This document shows positions 18,088 through 27,421 of a stretch of DNA of 64,000 nucleotides, one piece after another; position 1 is the stretch's first letter; every line of letters starts with the position of its first letter. The notes beneath the pieces are model-generated. The model did not search any database and had not been told where the DNA came from. It worked only from the letters and a program-made list of their open reading frames with translations. Source of the DNA: Sulfurivermis fontis (lineage in GTDB: Bacteria > Pseudomonadota > Gammaproteobacteria > Thiohalomonadales > Thiohalomonadaceae); the NCBI RefSeq assembly GCF_004001245.1, contig NZ_AP018724.1, positions 1,976,501 to 2,040,500 on the forward strand, written 5' to 3'. Both the position numbers and the translations under genes were made by a program.

Positions 18088-18741
18088 TCAGTCGACGAAC
18101 AAGGTCTCCAGCCGCTCCAGGTCGTTCAGCACCCGCCAGGAGCCGCCGCCCGCCTCCACGCGCTGGCGCCACTGCGCCAGGCGGTCCATGTATTCGCGCG
18201 GGTCGATGTTGTCGGAGCGCAGCTTGCTGACGTTGAGCGCGATCACCTCGAAACCGTCCAGCTTGAGCGGAATGGCGTCGCGCACATAGCCGGCCGCCAG
18301 TTCCTCCTTCATGTCGGAGAAGATCAGCACCGTCTTGCGGCCGGGTGCCTTTTCATCCAGATACTCGATGGCCTGCAGCAGGCCGCCGGTGATGTCGGTG
18401 TAGGCGCTGGGCTTGACGTTGGCGATGAACTTGTCGATCGCCTCGCGGAACTGGCGTTTCTGCAGGTTGGCACGGCTGGGCTGGCCATCAAAGGTGACAC
18501 GGGCAATGATGTCCTTTTCGCTGAAGCTGCCGGTCTTGATGCGCGCCACGGCGAAGGAATCGCCCGGCTGCAGCTTGGCCAGCACGAAGTTGATGATCTG
18601 CTGCGCCTTTTCCAGCTCCCTGGTATAGGTGCCGGAAGTGTCGAGCAGCATGTAGACACCGCGACTGTGAGAGGTTTCATCGCTGCAGGCGGTCAACAGC
18701 AACGCAAACGTCGCGGTCAGGACGAGAATCAGTCGCTTCAT
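18088..18741 (-). CDS. VWA-domain lipoprotein
   Basis: A 217-residue predicted lipoprotein. The signal ends at a lipobox LLTAC (about residue 18), then a von Willebrand A domain fills the rest: MIDAS-like LLDTSGTYT (about 31), a second ligand near YTDITGG, and IFSDMKEE. A metal-dependent protein contact in the periplasm is expected. ATG 18741 overlaps the stop of the upstream membrane-protein gene as ATGA and has GGAGG in front, so translation is coupled. An upstream frame extension overlapping the neighbour was rejected. The partner is probably the membrane protein just upstream. Confidence 0.85.
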   Translation of the reverse strand: MKRLILVLTATFALLLTACSDETSHSRGVYMLLDTSGTYTRELEKAQQIINFVLAKLQPGDSFAVARIKTGSFSEKDIIARVTFDGQPSRANLQKRQFREAIDKFIANVKPSAYTDITGGLLQAIEYLDEKAPGRKTVLIFSDMKEELAAGYVRDAIPLKLDGFEVIALNVSKLRSDNIDPREYMDRLAQWRQRVEAGGGSWRVLNDLERLETLFVD

Positions 18742-20168
18742 GATGCATCCTCCGCGATCTGCCCGGTCGGCGCCATCTGACGCCTTGCCAGAACCCTCTG
18801 CTCCACCCACAACGGCAGGAAGATCACCAGGTCATAGAGCCGAATCAGCATGTTGCCGCCGTGGCGGAACACATTGCCGATCAGGCGCAGCAGGAAGGAC
18901 AATGCGCGCAGCAGCCCCTGCCCGAGGAGGCCGAGCACCGTGCGCGAGGAGTGCACGAAGGACTCCAGCGGAATGGCGACGAAGGTAAGTGCGAAGGGCA
19001 GGATGAAGCCCATGCCCATCTGCGCCGCGGTGGTGATCCAGACATTGGCGGCGATCGCATTCATCTCCCCCTGCCCGCCCACCAGCGAAGCCACCAGACT
19101 GGCGTCGTCCTGCGCCAGCTTCTCGCGCATGAAGGCCAGACCGGCCTCGATGCTGGCCAGCGCGAGCAGGAACAGGAAGGCCACCCAGATCATGCGCACA
19201 CGCAGGCGGTCATCCAATGCCGCGATGATGGGGAACAGACGGGTGATGCGCAGCGACTCCATCAGGAACAGCCCCATCGCCACTTCCACCAGGATGATCA
19301 CCAAAGCGGCGATGTTGGCGGCCTTGTACCCCATGATGTAGCTGCTGCCGCCCACCATCTCCTGCATCGGACGGGCGATGAGATGGAAGTTAATGATGGC
19401 GCCGCCGATGGCCACGGCCAGCACGGCACCGGCGATGAAGAACTGTGTCAATGACGACGACGACAGCATACGCTCGGCACGCGGGCTGCGATTGAGGATG
19501 TCCTCATAGGCCTCCATGTGTCGGTCTATGGCAGTGGAACGCTCCAGCAGCCGGTTGACGCGCTTGTCCATCTCGCCCAGCACCCGCGCCACCTTGCGCC
19601 ACAGCGGCATCATGCGGCTCAGGATGCGGTGGCGCTTGCTGTTGTCGTTGCGGTACTGCTCGATGGCGGTGCGCTGGGCACGCACCATGGAATCATGGAT
19701 GTCCTCCAGGATCTCGCCCACCACCGGCTCCTTGGGCGCAATCTTGGCCACGGCATCCACCACCTTGGCCCAGGCCGGCGGCTCCGGCGGCACCTCGGCA
19801 CTGGCGTGATAATCCTGTTCGAGTCGCGTGATGGCCTCGCTCATCTGGCGCTGCAGGGCGGGATACTCCGCCAGGTCACGCTGCACGGAGGCATCGATAC
19901 GCTCGAACTCGCGCTCGATGATGCGCTCGGCAGCCTCACGGCCGGCGGCCAGCAACACCTCGGTGTTGCGCAGCTTGAGGCGCTGCTCCGCCAGCAGCAC
20001 CGAACGGGCCGCCAGCTTGCAGGCGTGGTGCAACAGGCGCGAGGCCGAAGCGATGGCCTGATGCGCGGCGGAGCGCGCCAGATATAGCAGGGCCACACCG
20101 ACCACCAGCCAGATGACGCCTGACAGCAGCGGCGAACCCGGCACCAGGACAAACATTTCCCACGACAT
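18738..20168 (-). CDS. polytopic membrane protein with long helical soluble region, unknown function
   Basis: A 476-residue protein with one N-terminal membrane segment (12-32), a long charged helical region (35-215, probably coiled coil), and about four to five membrane segments between 225 and 430 (TQFFIAGAVLAVAIGGAI, ANIAALVIILVEVAMGLF, MIWVAFLFLLALASIE, GMGFILPFALTFVAIPLE). No family is recognised. GGAGG is placed correctly for ATG 20168. It is coupled by an ATGA overlap to the VWA lipoprotein gene, so the two likely form one envelope complex. Confidence 0.8.
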   Translation of the reverse strand: MSWEMFVLVPGSPLLSGVIWLVVGVALLYLARSAAHQAIASASRLLHHACKLAARSVLLAEQRLKLRNTEVLLAAGREAAERIIEREFERIDASVQRDLAEYPALQRQMSEAITRLEQDYHASAEVPPEPPAWAKVVDAVAKIAPKEPVVGEILEDIHDSMVRAQRTAIEQYRNDNSKRHRILSRMMPLWRKVARVLGEMDKRVNRLLERSTAIDRHMEAYEDILNRSPRAERMLSSSSLTQFFIAGAVLAVAIGGAIINFHLIARPMQEMVGGSSYIMGYKAANIAALVIILVEVAMGLFLMESLRITRLFPIIAALDDRLRVRMIWVAFLFLLALASIEAGLAFMREKLAQDDASLVASLVGGQGEMNAIAANVWITTAAQMGMGFILPFALTFVAIPLESFVHSSRTVLGLLGQGLLRALSFLLRLIGNVFRHGGNMLIRLYDLVIFLPLWVEQRVLARRQMAPTGQIAEDAS

Positions 20169-20278
20169 AGCCACCTCCCTAGCACGACAAGCCCTTGCAA
20201 CGTTATAGGCTATCCAGGCAGTTGACTGCTATGGCAGTCACAGTTCCCAGGGCGTTCAGATTACGGGAACGGCCGTGG

Positions 20279-21751
20279 TCACAGGCGGCGGTACAGCTCC
20301 GCCAGACGACGCAGGCGCGGCGCCCGGTCCGCCGCCACCTGGTCCCAGCGGAAGCGCCATCGCCAGTTGCCCACGGTGGTGCCCGGAGTGTTCATGCGAT
20401 GCTCACCGCCCAGTTCCAGCACGTCCTGCAACGGCACGATGGCCAGTCGCGCCACCGAGGCGTAGGCGGCTCGGATCAGCGGCCAGGGCATGGCCTCGGA
20501 CGGCTGGCCCAGATACTCCAGCACGCTGTGACGCAAAGACTCGCTGCCGCTGTTCCACCAGCCCAGGGTGGTGTCATTGTCATGGGTGCCGGTATACACC
20601 ACGCTGTTTTCCGTGTGGTTGTGCGGCAGATAGGGGTTGTCGGGGCCGCCCTCGAAGGCGAAGTGCAGGATGCGCATGCCAGGCAGGGCGTATTTATCGC
20701 GCAGCGCAGTGACCTCGGCGGTGATGGTGCCCAGATCCTCCGCCACCACCGGCAGCGGATCGAAACGTTCGGCCAAGGCCGCGAACAGCGCATCACCCGG
20801 TGCCTTCATCCAGCGACCGTTGATCGCCGTTTCCTCGTGGGCGGGGATCTCCCAGTAGGCCTCGAAGCCACGGAAGTGGTCGATGCGCACCAAGTCGAAC
20901 AGGCGCAGTTGCCCCTCCAGGCGCTGGCGCCACCAGCCGAAACCGTCGCTCTCCATCCACTCCCAATCGTAGTGCGGGTTGCCCCAGCGCTGCCCGGTGG
21001 CGGAGAAGTAATCGGGGGGGACCCCGGCCACTACCGTGGGGCGGCCGCTTTCGTCGAGGTCGAAGCACTCACGCTGCGCCCAGACATCGGCGCTGTCGTG
21101 CGCGACGAAGATCGGCATGTCGCCGAAGATGGCGATACCCTTGCCATTGGCATGGCGCTTGAGTGCCTGCCACTGCTGGTCGAATACGAACTGTTCGAAC
21201 TGCAATACTGCCAATTCGTCTGCGTATTGCTGACGCAAAGCGGCCAGCGCTGCCGGATCGCGATCACGCAGCGGCGCCGGCCACTCGGTCCAGCCGCGGC
21301 CATTTTCCAGGCGTTTGATGAGAGAAAACAGGATGTAATCATCCAGCCAGTGCGTGTTGTCTATGAATTGCTGCAGGTCCGTCCGGGCCGTCGCATCGGC
21401 CCGGGCCTGGAACCCCTGCCAGGCATGGGCCACGAGCGGTGCCTTGGCCTCACGGCGCGGATCGGGGATGACCGCCTCCAGCCATCCCTGTGCCTGCAAG
21501 GCTTCGATGCTGATCAACTGCGGATTGCCGGCGTGGGCCGACAGGCTTTGATAGGGCGACAGGTCCTCGTGGGTGGGTCCCAGCGGCAGGATCTGCCAGA
21601 CCTGCTGCCCCGCCGCGGCGAGAAAATCGACGAAGTGCCATGCCTCTGCGCCGAGATCGCCGCAGTACCACGGCCCCGGCAGCGACGTTGGGTGCAACAG
21701 GACACCGGCCTGGCGTCGCTGCAGCGGGGTGTGGGCGATGTGTTGAGTCAT
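20279..21751 (-). CDS. malQ: 4-alpha-glucanotransferase (amylomaltase)
   Basis: A 490-residue GH77 enzyme that disproportionates malto-oligosaccharides in the cytoplasm. Typical blocks are GVLLHPTSLPG and GDLGAEAWHFVDFL at the start, DMPIFVAHDSADVW, VRIDHFRGFEAYWEIP (nucleophile Asp), VAEDLGTIT (acid/base Glu) and the late GTHDNDTTLGWW. ATG 21751 was chosen because AAGG lies upstream and homologous sequence begins there; an extension to 21856 runs into repeats. It is the last gene of the minus-strand unit glgC-GH57-malQ. Confidence 0.95.
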   Translation of the reverse strand: MTQHIAHTPLQRRQAGVLLHPTSLPGPWYCGDLGAEAWHFVDFLAAAGQQVWQILPLGPTHEDLSPYQSLSAHAGNPQLISIEALQAQGWLEAVIPDPRREAKAPLVAHAWQGFQARADATARTDLQQFIDNTHWLDDYILFSLIKRLENGRGWTEWPAPLRDRDPAALAALRQQYADELAVLQFEQFVFDQQWQALKRHANGKGIAIFGDMPIFVAHDSADVWAQRECFDLDESGRPTVVAGVPPDYFSATGQRWGNPHYDWEWMESDGFGWWRQRLEGQLRLFDLVRIDHFRGFEAYWEIPAHEETAINGRWMKAPGDALFAALAERFDPLPVVAEDLGTITAEVTALRDKYALPGMRILHFAFEGGPDNPYLPHNHTENSVVYTGTHDNDTTLGWWNSGSESLRHSVLEYLGQPSEAMPWPLIRAAYASVARLAIVPLQDVLELGGEHRMNTPGTTVGNWRWRFRWDQVAADRAPRLRRLAELYRRL

Positions 21752-21806
21752 GCAGACCTTGCTGGTGCTGTGGAGAAGCGAGAAGTCTTCATCCCTGTAA
21801 TGTTCA

Positions 21807-21890
21807 GGTACGAGAGACAGGGTGCGAGATACGAGGGATGCATGTGCTGCGCGCACCGTCTCTCGTACCTTTCACTTCGAATCTCGTACC
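21807..21890. repeat. intercistronic quasi-palindrome (GGTACGAGAGAC arms)
   Basis: Perfect 12-bp arms at 21807-21818 and 21858-21869 enclose further partial copies (GCGAGATACGAG), and another TCGTACC follows at 21884-21890. It fills most of the gap between the GH57 and malQ genes in an apparent operon and could act as a transcript-stabilising hairpin. Confidence 0.7.
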
Positions 21891-23590
21891 TATGTATTCT
21901 CCTGGCCGCGGCGCATCACACCGCCCATCTGTGGCGTACCGCCGCCGTGAAACAGAACGTGAGTGATGGACGCAGGTGGCTCCTCACCGATGAGGCGGTA
22001 GAGCTTGGCGAGTTGCATGCGAAACAGGCGATCGAAGTCGCGCACCGAATCGGCGGGATTGTAATCGCCGAACCACCAGAACCAGTCGGAACCTTCGCAT
22101 ACCCCCAATTGCAGCTCCGCCTCGCGCAGGCGTTCGCCGCTCAGCCGACCGGCTGCCACGGCTGCATCAAAGGCACGCTTGGCATCACCTAGCAGATCCC
22201 AGGCGTGATTTTTGTCCACCTCGCCGATCCAGGTAGAGAAGGTGCCGTAAACCCAGCTGCCGGCCACCAGTTGCGATAGCGGAGTGGGAACCAAGCCAGC
22301 ATCGACACAATCGCCGAAGGTGGTGAGCTCCAGTCCGGGATGCGTGGCGAGCCGACGATACAACGCCGACAGGAAATGAAAGCCGTTTTCCGGATAATAC
22401 TCCCAAGCGTTTTCACCGTCCATGATGATGGACACCACGCGGTTGGGCTCCTCGGCACAGGCGGCGGCGATGTTCTCCAGATGATGGACAAGATTGTTCA
22501 CCGCATCGTCGGCATGCCAGTTGGCATAGGTAAAGCCGATCAGATCGGACAGACCGTCATCGCGGAAGAAGCAATACATGGCGGCACCGTCTACCTGATA
22601 GGGACGATGGATGCACTGGCTGCGCGGCACAGCGGCACGATGCAGGCTGTTGCGCAACACGCTTTCACCGCTCGCCGCCCAGACAAATCCCTCCTCGGCC
22701 AGCAGGCGTACGGTAGCGGTGCTGACACCGCCCTCGGAGGGCCAGCAGCCACGCGGCCGTGAACCAAAATGCTGCTCGAACACACGTATGCCCTCGCGCA
22801 CATGCCAGCGCACGCGCGCCTCGCCGCCGGGATATTTTTCCAGCAGCGGCAAGCGTGCCTCAGGCATCGCCTCGCGCGCCGACTGGATATCGAGCAGCAG
22901 CGGCATGATCGGATGGGCATAGGGCGTCACCGACAGCTCGATGCGACCGTCTTGTGCCAGACGGCGGTAACGCGGCACCACGCTGTCGAGCAACTCGCCG
23001 ATGAGTTGCAGCAGCAAACGGCGATCCGCCTGGGTGTAACCGGAACCACGCTCCATCAACTGCTGCACGCGACTGTCACCGCGGCGCACGGTTTCACCCA
23101 TCCAGGCCAGGTGATACCAAACCAGCAGGTCGATAAGGTACTGCTCGTCGAGATAGCGCACCATGCGCGGCGCACCCTCCACGCAGCGAGCGATATCGGC
23201 CAGCAGACGGAACTGCGGGAAACGATCGATGAGACGGATCTCGTTGGCACGCAGACAGTTCTTGATCAGCAACAGGCGCTGCTCGGCATCTCCCGGCAGG
23301 GCCGGCGCCACCAGCGCCGCCAGCAACGGGTCGCGTAACGGCGCTCCCCGGTTCAGATAGTCACGCACCATCAGTGCATAGTCGTCGAGCTGTTCGAGCA
23401 GGGTGGGTGCAAAATTGATCACCGCGCGTGCGCCGGGCACCGCCTCGATGATCGCTGCCATGTCGACGTAATCCTTGATGGCGTGCAGATAGGTCCACGG
23501 CAGCTGATACTGGCCGCTTTCCAGATCGAAATACTGTGGCTGGTGCATGTGCCAGCACAGCACCACCTTGAGGCGTGGATTAGCGGACAT
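21890..23590 (-). CDS. GH57 family glycoside hydrolase
   Basis: A 566-residue alpha-glucan-active enzyme of family GH57. Conserved regions in order: HMHQPQY (about 14), a GCWPSEGG block (about 279), WAASGES with a candidate nucleophile Glu (about 305) and [13 protein letters not shown] (about 390, candidate acid/base Asp). The family includes amylases, branching enzymes and glucanotransferases; sequence alone does not decide which. The start overlaps the 3' end of glgC by 11 bp, so it is translationally coupled to glycogen synthesis. A longer frame to 23650 was rejected. Confidence 0.9.
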   Translation of the reverse strand: MSANPRLKVVLCWHMHQPQYFDLESGQYQLPWTYLHAIKDYVDMAAIIEAVPGARAVINFAPTLLEQLDDYALMVRDYLNRGAPLRDPLLAALVAPALPGDAEQRLLLIKNCLRANEIRLIDRFPQFRLLADIARCVEGAPRMVRYLDEQYLIDLLVWYHLAWMGETVRRGDSRVQQLMERGSGYTQADRRLLLQLIGELLDSVVPRYRRLAQDGRIELSVTPYAHPIMPLLLDIQSAREAMPEARLPLLEKYPGGEARVRWHVREGIRVFEQHFGSRPRGCWPSEGGVSTATVRLLAEEGFVWAASGESVLRNSLHRAAVPRSQCIHRPYQVDGAAMYCFFRDDGLSDLIGFTYANWHADDAVNNLVHHLENIAAACAEEPNRVVSIIMDGENAWEYYPENGFHFLSALYRRLATHPGLELTTFGDCVDAGLVPTPLSQLVAGSWVYGTFSTWIGEVDKNHAWDLLGDAKRAFDAAVAAGRLSGERLREAELQLGVCEGSDWFWWFGDYNPADSVRDFDRLFRMQLAKLYRLIGEEPPASITHVLFHGGGTPQMGGVMRRGQENT

Positions 23591-24848
23591 GATGCAATTC
23601 TTGCCCCAGCATATCCGGACACACCAGCACCACACCGCCCTCGCTGACATGGAAGCGTTTGGCGTCCTGTTCCAGATTTTCGCCGATGATGGTGCCGTCA
23701 GGAATGATGCAACGCTTGTCGATCACCGCCTTGCGGATGCGGCAGCGCTCGCCGATGATGACATCCGGCAGGATCACGGAATCCTCCACTTGGCTGTAGG
23801 AGTTGACGCGCACGTTGGAGAACAGCAGCGAGTGACGCACGCTGCCGCCGGAGATGATGCAACCACCGGACACCATGGAATCCACCGCCTGGCCACGCCG
23901 ATCATCGTCGTCGAACACGAACTTGGCCGGTGGCAACTGCTCCTGGTAGGTCCAGATAGGCCACTCGTTGTCGTACATGTTCAATTCCGGCGTCACGCCG
24001 ATCAGCTCCATGTTGGCCGCCCAGTACGAGTCTACGGTACCCACATCACGCCAGTAGGCCTGACTGCCGGTGATGGGGTCGCGGAACGGATAGGCGTACA
24101 CGCGATGGTTGTGGATCACGTTGGGGATGATGTTCTTGCCGAAATCGCGCTCGGAACCGACGCTCTCGGCATCGCGCACCAGCTGCTCGAACAGGAATTT
24201 GGTGTTGAACACATAAATGCCCATGGAGGCCAGTGCCTCCTTCGGCCGGCCGGGGATACACTCCGGCTGCGGCGGTTTCTCGGTGAAGCCGGTGACGCGC
24301 CATTCGCCATCCACTGCCATGACACCGAAGGCCTTGGCGGTTTCCAGCGGCACCTCGAAACAGCCGATGGTGAGGTCGGCCTCGTGCTCGACGTGATAGG
24401 CCAGCATCGGGCCATAGTCCATCTTGTAGATATGGTCGCCGGCGAGGATCAGCACATATTCCGGGTCGTGGGCGCGGATGATGTCCAGATTCTGGAACAC
24501 CGCATCGGCGGTACCTGCATACCAGCTACCGCCGGTGCGCTGCTGGGCCGGCAGCAGTTCGACGAACTCACCCAGTTCGGTACGCTGGAAGCTCCAGCCA
24601 CGCTGCACGTGACGGATCAAGGAATGGGCCTTGTACTGGGTGATCACACCAATGCGACGGATGCCGGAGTTGAAACAATTAGACAAGGGGAAATCAATGA
24701 TGCGGAATTTACCGCCGAACGGCACCGCGGGCTTGGCGCGCCAATGCGTCAGCCCCTTCAGACGGGTGCCGCTGCCACCGGCAAGAATCAGCGCCAGAGT
24801 GTCGCGGGTGAGACGACTGACGAAACGCGGAGTACGGAACTCGGGCAT
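23580..24848 (-). CDS. glgC: glucose-1-phosphate adenylyltransferase
   Basis: Makes ADP-glucose, the committed step of bacterial glycogen synthesis. It has 422 residues, full length. The nucleotidyltransferase domain shows [15 protein letters not shown] (about 19), [15 protein letters not shown], the [12 protein letters not shown] catalytic block and GFTEKP; the C-terminal left-handed beta-helix (about 310-410) carries hexapeptide-like repeats ([11 protein letters not shown]). AAGGAGGCCCC precedes ATG. It is the first gene of the minus-strand glycogen unit, divergent from glgB. Confidence 0.97.
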   Translation of the reverse strand: MPEFRTPRFVSRLTRDTLALILAGGSGTRLKGLTHWRAKPAVPFGGKFRIIDFPLSNCFNSGIRRIGVITQYKAHSLIRHVQRGWSFQRTELGEFVELLPAQQRTGGSWYAGTADAVFQNLDIIRAHDPEYVLILAGDHIYKMDYGPMLAYHVEHEADLTIGCFEVPLETAKAFGVMAVDGEWRVTGFTEKPPQPECIPGRPKEALASMGIYVFNTKFLFEQLVRDAESVGSERDFGKNIIPNVIHNHRVYAYPFRDPITGSQAYWRDVGTVDSYWAANMELIGVTPELNMYDNEWPIWTYQEQLPPAKFVFDDDDRRGQAVDSMVSGGCIISGGSVRHSLLFSNVRVNSYSQVEDSVILPDVIIGERCRIRKAVIDKRCIIPDGTIIGENLEQDAKRFHVSEGGVVLVCPDMLGQELHHVR

Positions 24849-24976
24849 GGGGCCTCCTTGAATTCGTTATAGTAATAGTTATGCGTCATCCTGCCGTTGC
24901 TCGACAAGTTCCCTGCGGAACGGAAACGGCAAATCATGCAGGGTGATTTTTCGCCACAACGCGGGAGAGGAACATC

Positions 24977-25003
24977 ATGACGAAAAAACGGATGATTTAC
25001 TGA
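24977..25003 (+). other. eight-codon micro-ORF with strong ribosome binding site
   Basis: GAGAGGAACATC is followed by ATG and eight codons (MTKKRMIY) ending in TGA, in the 283-bp gap between divergent glgC and glgB, 129 bp upstream of glgB. It could be a leader peptide or the remains of a longer gene. No attenuator hairpin or characteristic codon run is evident. The rest of this gap holds no gene and presumably both divergent promoters. Confidence 0.3.
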
Positions 25004-25131
25004 CTTCATACCCGATTGCCTCACCTGCCGCAAGAGCGAATCGCAATCGCGCAATAAATCGATACCACAGACCTGTCGCTGTGTTATTAATTAGCCTTTG
25101 AACAACTACTGCCGGATAAGCCGAATCTGTC

Positions 25132-27306
25132 ATGAGCGAACTGCCCGACGCCCACCGCCGCATCCTCGAAGCACGCCATCACGACCCCTTCACCGTTCTG
25201 GGCCGGCACCAGGAAGGTGACAGCATGGTGATCCGTGCCCTGCTTCCCGGTACGGCAGAGGCAGCGGTGGAAGGCAATGACGGCCTGCTGCCGATGACGC
25301 GGCTGTACAACAGCGACCTGTTCGAGTGGCGCGGCGACGGCAACCGGGTTCCCCTGCGCTACCGCCTGCACTGGCGCGATGGCAGCGGCCATGCCCAGGC
25401 CCTGCACGACCCCTACTGTTTCCCTCCACAATTGGGTGACTTCGATCTCTATCTGTTCGGCGAGGGCCGCCACCATCACGCCTACCGCTTCCTCGGTGCC
25501 CATCCGCGCTGCATCGACGGCATCGACGGCGTGCAGTTCGCGGTCTGGGCCCCCAATGCGGAGCGCGTCAGCGTGGTCGGCGACTTCAACCGCTGGGACG
25601 GCCGCTGCCATCCCATGCGCACCCGCGGTGGCGGCGGTGTGTGGGAACTGTTCATTCCCGGCCTGCAGGCGGGTACCCTGTACAAGTTCGAACTGCGCCA
25701 CCGCGATAGCGGCGCCGTGATGGTAAAGACCGACCCCTACGGCCGCCGCTTCGAGCTGCGCCCGGCCACCGCCGCCATTGTCGATGCCGAGAGCCGCTAT
25801 CCCTGGCAGGACGGCGACTGGCTGCGCAACCGTGCCAACCGCGACTGGCTGCACACACCGATGACCATCTACGAGGTGCACCTGGGCTCCTGGCAGAAAG
25901 ACGACAATTACCATTTCCTCAGCTACCGCGAACTGGCCCAGCGCCTGGTGGATTATGTCAAGCCCATGGGGTTCACCCACATCGAGCTGCTGCCCGTCAC
26001 CGAACACCCGCTGGACGGCTCCTGGGGCTACCAGAGCACCGGCTACTACGCCGCGACCAGCCGCTTCGGCCACCCCGATGACCTGCGCTACCTCGTCGAC
26101 CTGTGCCACCAGAACGGCATCGGCGTGATCCTCGACTGGGTGCCGGCCCATTTCCCGCGCGACGCCTTCGCCCTGGCCCGTTTCGATGGCAGCCCGCTGT
26201 ACGAACACGAAGACCCGCGCCGCGGCGAACACCGCGACTGGGGCACATTGATCTTCAATTACGGCCGCAACGAGGTGAAGAACTTCCTCATCTCCAGCGC
26301 CGTGTACTGGTTGCAGGAGTTCCACATCGACGCCCTGCGCGTGGATGCCGTGGCCTCCATGCTCTATCTGGACTACTCGCGCCAGCCCGGCGACTGGCTG
26401 CCCAACGTCTACGGCGGGCGCGAAAACCTGGAGGCCATCGCCTTCCTGCAGGAACTGAACAGCGTGGTGCACGAGCAGTTCCCCGGCGCCCTCACCATGG
26501 CCGAGGAATCCACCGCCTGGCCCATGGTGTCGCGCCCGGTCAGCATGGGCGGCCTGGGTTTTTCGATGAAATGGAACATGGGCTGGATGAACGACACCCT
26601 GAACTACATGCACAAGGAGCCGGTGCACCGCGCCTACCACCACGACTTGCTCACCTTCGGCCTGCTCTACGCCTTCAGCGAGAACTTCATCCTGCCCTTC
26701 TCCCACGACGAGGTGGTGCACGGCAAACGCTCCATGCTGGACAAGATGCCGGGCGACGACTGGCAGCGCTTCGCCAACCTGCGCTTGCTCTACACCTACA
26801 TGTACACCATGCCGGGCAAGAAGCTGCTGTTCATGGGCAACGAGTTCGGCCAGGGCAGGGAATGGGACGATGACCACGCCTTGGACTGGTATCTGCTGGA
26901 ACGGCCGCAACACCAGGGCGTGCACCGCCTGGTCGGCGACCTCAACCGCCTGTACCGCGAGCAGCGCGCCCTGCACTACTACGACTTCGAGGGCCAGGGC
27001 TTCGAGTGGATCGATTGCCACGACGCTCGCGCCTCCCTGCTCAGCTACGTGCGCCGCGCCGGCGAGGAGTTGGTGGTGGTGGCGCTCAACTTCACCCCGG
27101 TGCCGCACCATCACTTCCGCCTCGGCGTACCGCGCCCCGGCAGCTACGAGGTGGTGTTCAACTCCGACTCCGGCTACTACGGCGGCAGCAACATCGGCAG
27201 CGCCGGCCCGCTCTCCAGCGAGGCCATACCGCACATGGGACGGCAGTGGTCGGTACAATTTCCGCTTCCGCCCCTGGCCGGCGTCGTACTAAGATTGAAG
27301 CCCTAG
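25132..27306 (+). CDS. glgB: 1,4-alpha-glucan branching enzyme
   Basis: A 724-residue GH13 enzyme adding alpha-1,6 branches to glycogen. An N-terminal domain (1-105) and CBM48 (about 120-210, [15 protein letters not shown]) precede the catalytic barrel: [27 protein letters not shown] (nucleophile Asp, about 404), TMAEEST (Glu, about 459) and [10 protein letters not shown] (about 527). The C-terminal beta domain ends at VVLRLKP. It is complete. The ribosome binding site is weak. It is divergent from glgC. Confidence 0.97.
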   Translation: MSELPDAHRRILEARHHDPFTVLGRHQEGDSMVIRALLPGTAEAAVEGNDGLLPMTRLYNSDLFEWRGDGNRVPLRYRLHWRDGSGHAQALHDPYCFPPQLGDFDLYLFGEGRHHHAYRFLGAHPRCIDGIDGVQFAVWAPNAERVSVVGDFNRWDGRCHPMRTRGGGGVWELFIPGLQAGTLYKFELRHRDSGAVMVKTDPYGRRFELRPATAAIVDAESRYPWQDGDWLRNRANRDWLHTPMTIYEVHLGSWQKDDNYHFLSYRELAQRLVDYVKPMGFTHIELLPVTEHPLDGSWGYQSTGYYAATSRFGHPDDLRYLVDLCHQNGIGVILDWVPAHFPRDAFALARFDGSPLYEHEDPRRGEHRDWGTLIFNYGRNEVKNFLISSAVYWLQEFHIDALRVDAVASMLYLDYSRQPGDWLPNVYGGRENLEAIAFLQELNSVVHEQFPGALTMAEESTAWPMVSRPVSMGGLGFSMKWNMGWMNDTLNYMHKEPVHRAYHHDLLTFGLLYAFSENFILPFSHDEVVHGKRSMLDKMPGDDWQRFANLRLLYTYMYTMPGKKLLFMGNEFGQGREWDDDHALDWYLLERPQHQGVHRLVGDLNRLYREQRALHYYDFEGQGFEWIDCHDARASLLSYVRRAGEELVVVALNFTPVPHHHFRLGVPRPGSYEVVFNSDSGYYGGSNIGSAGPLSSEAIPHMGRQWSVQFPLPPLAGVVLRLKP

Positions 27307-27421
27307 GTTTTTCCCGGCCATTACGGCCCCGCCGCCCCCGGGCGGATACCGCAGGGAAGCAGCATAACGAGATACAGGGTTCCCGTGCCGAACGGGAACC
27401 GGCAGCTACCGGACCATCGCC

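Noticed and set aside
25087-27258. 723-residue minus-strand open frame
   Set aside because: Antisense to glgB, whose catalytic motifs are unmistakable.
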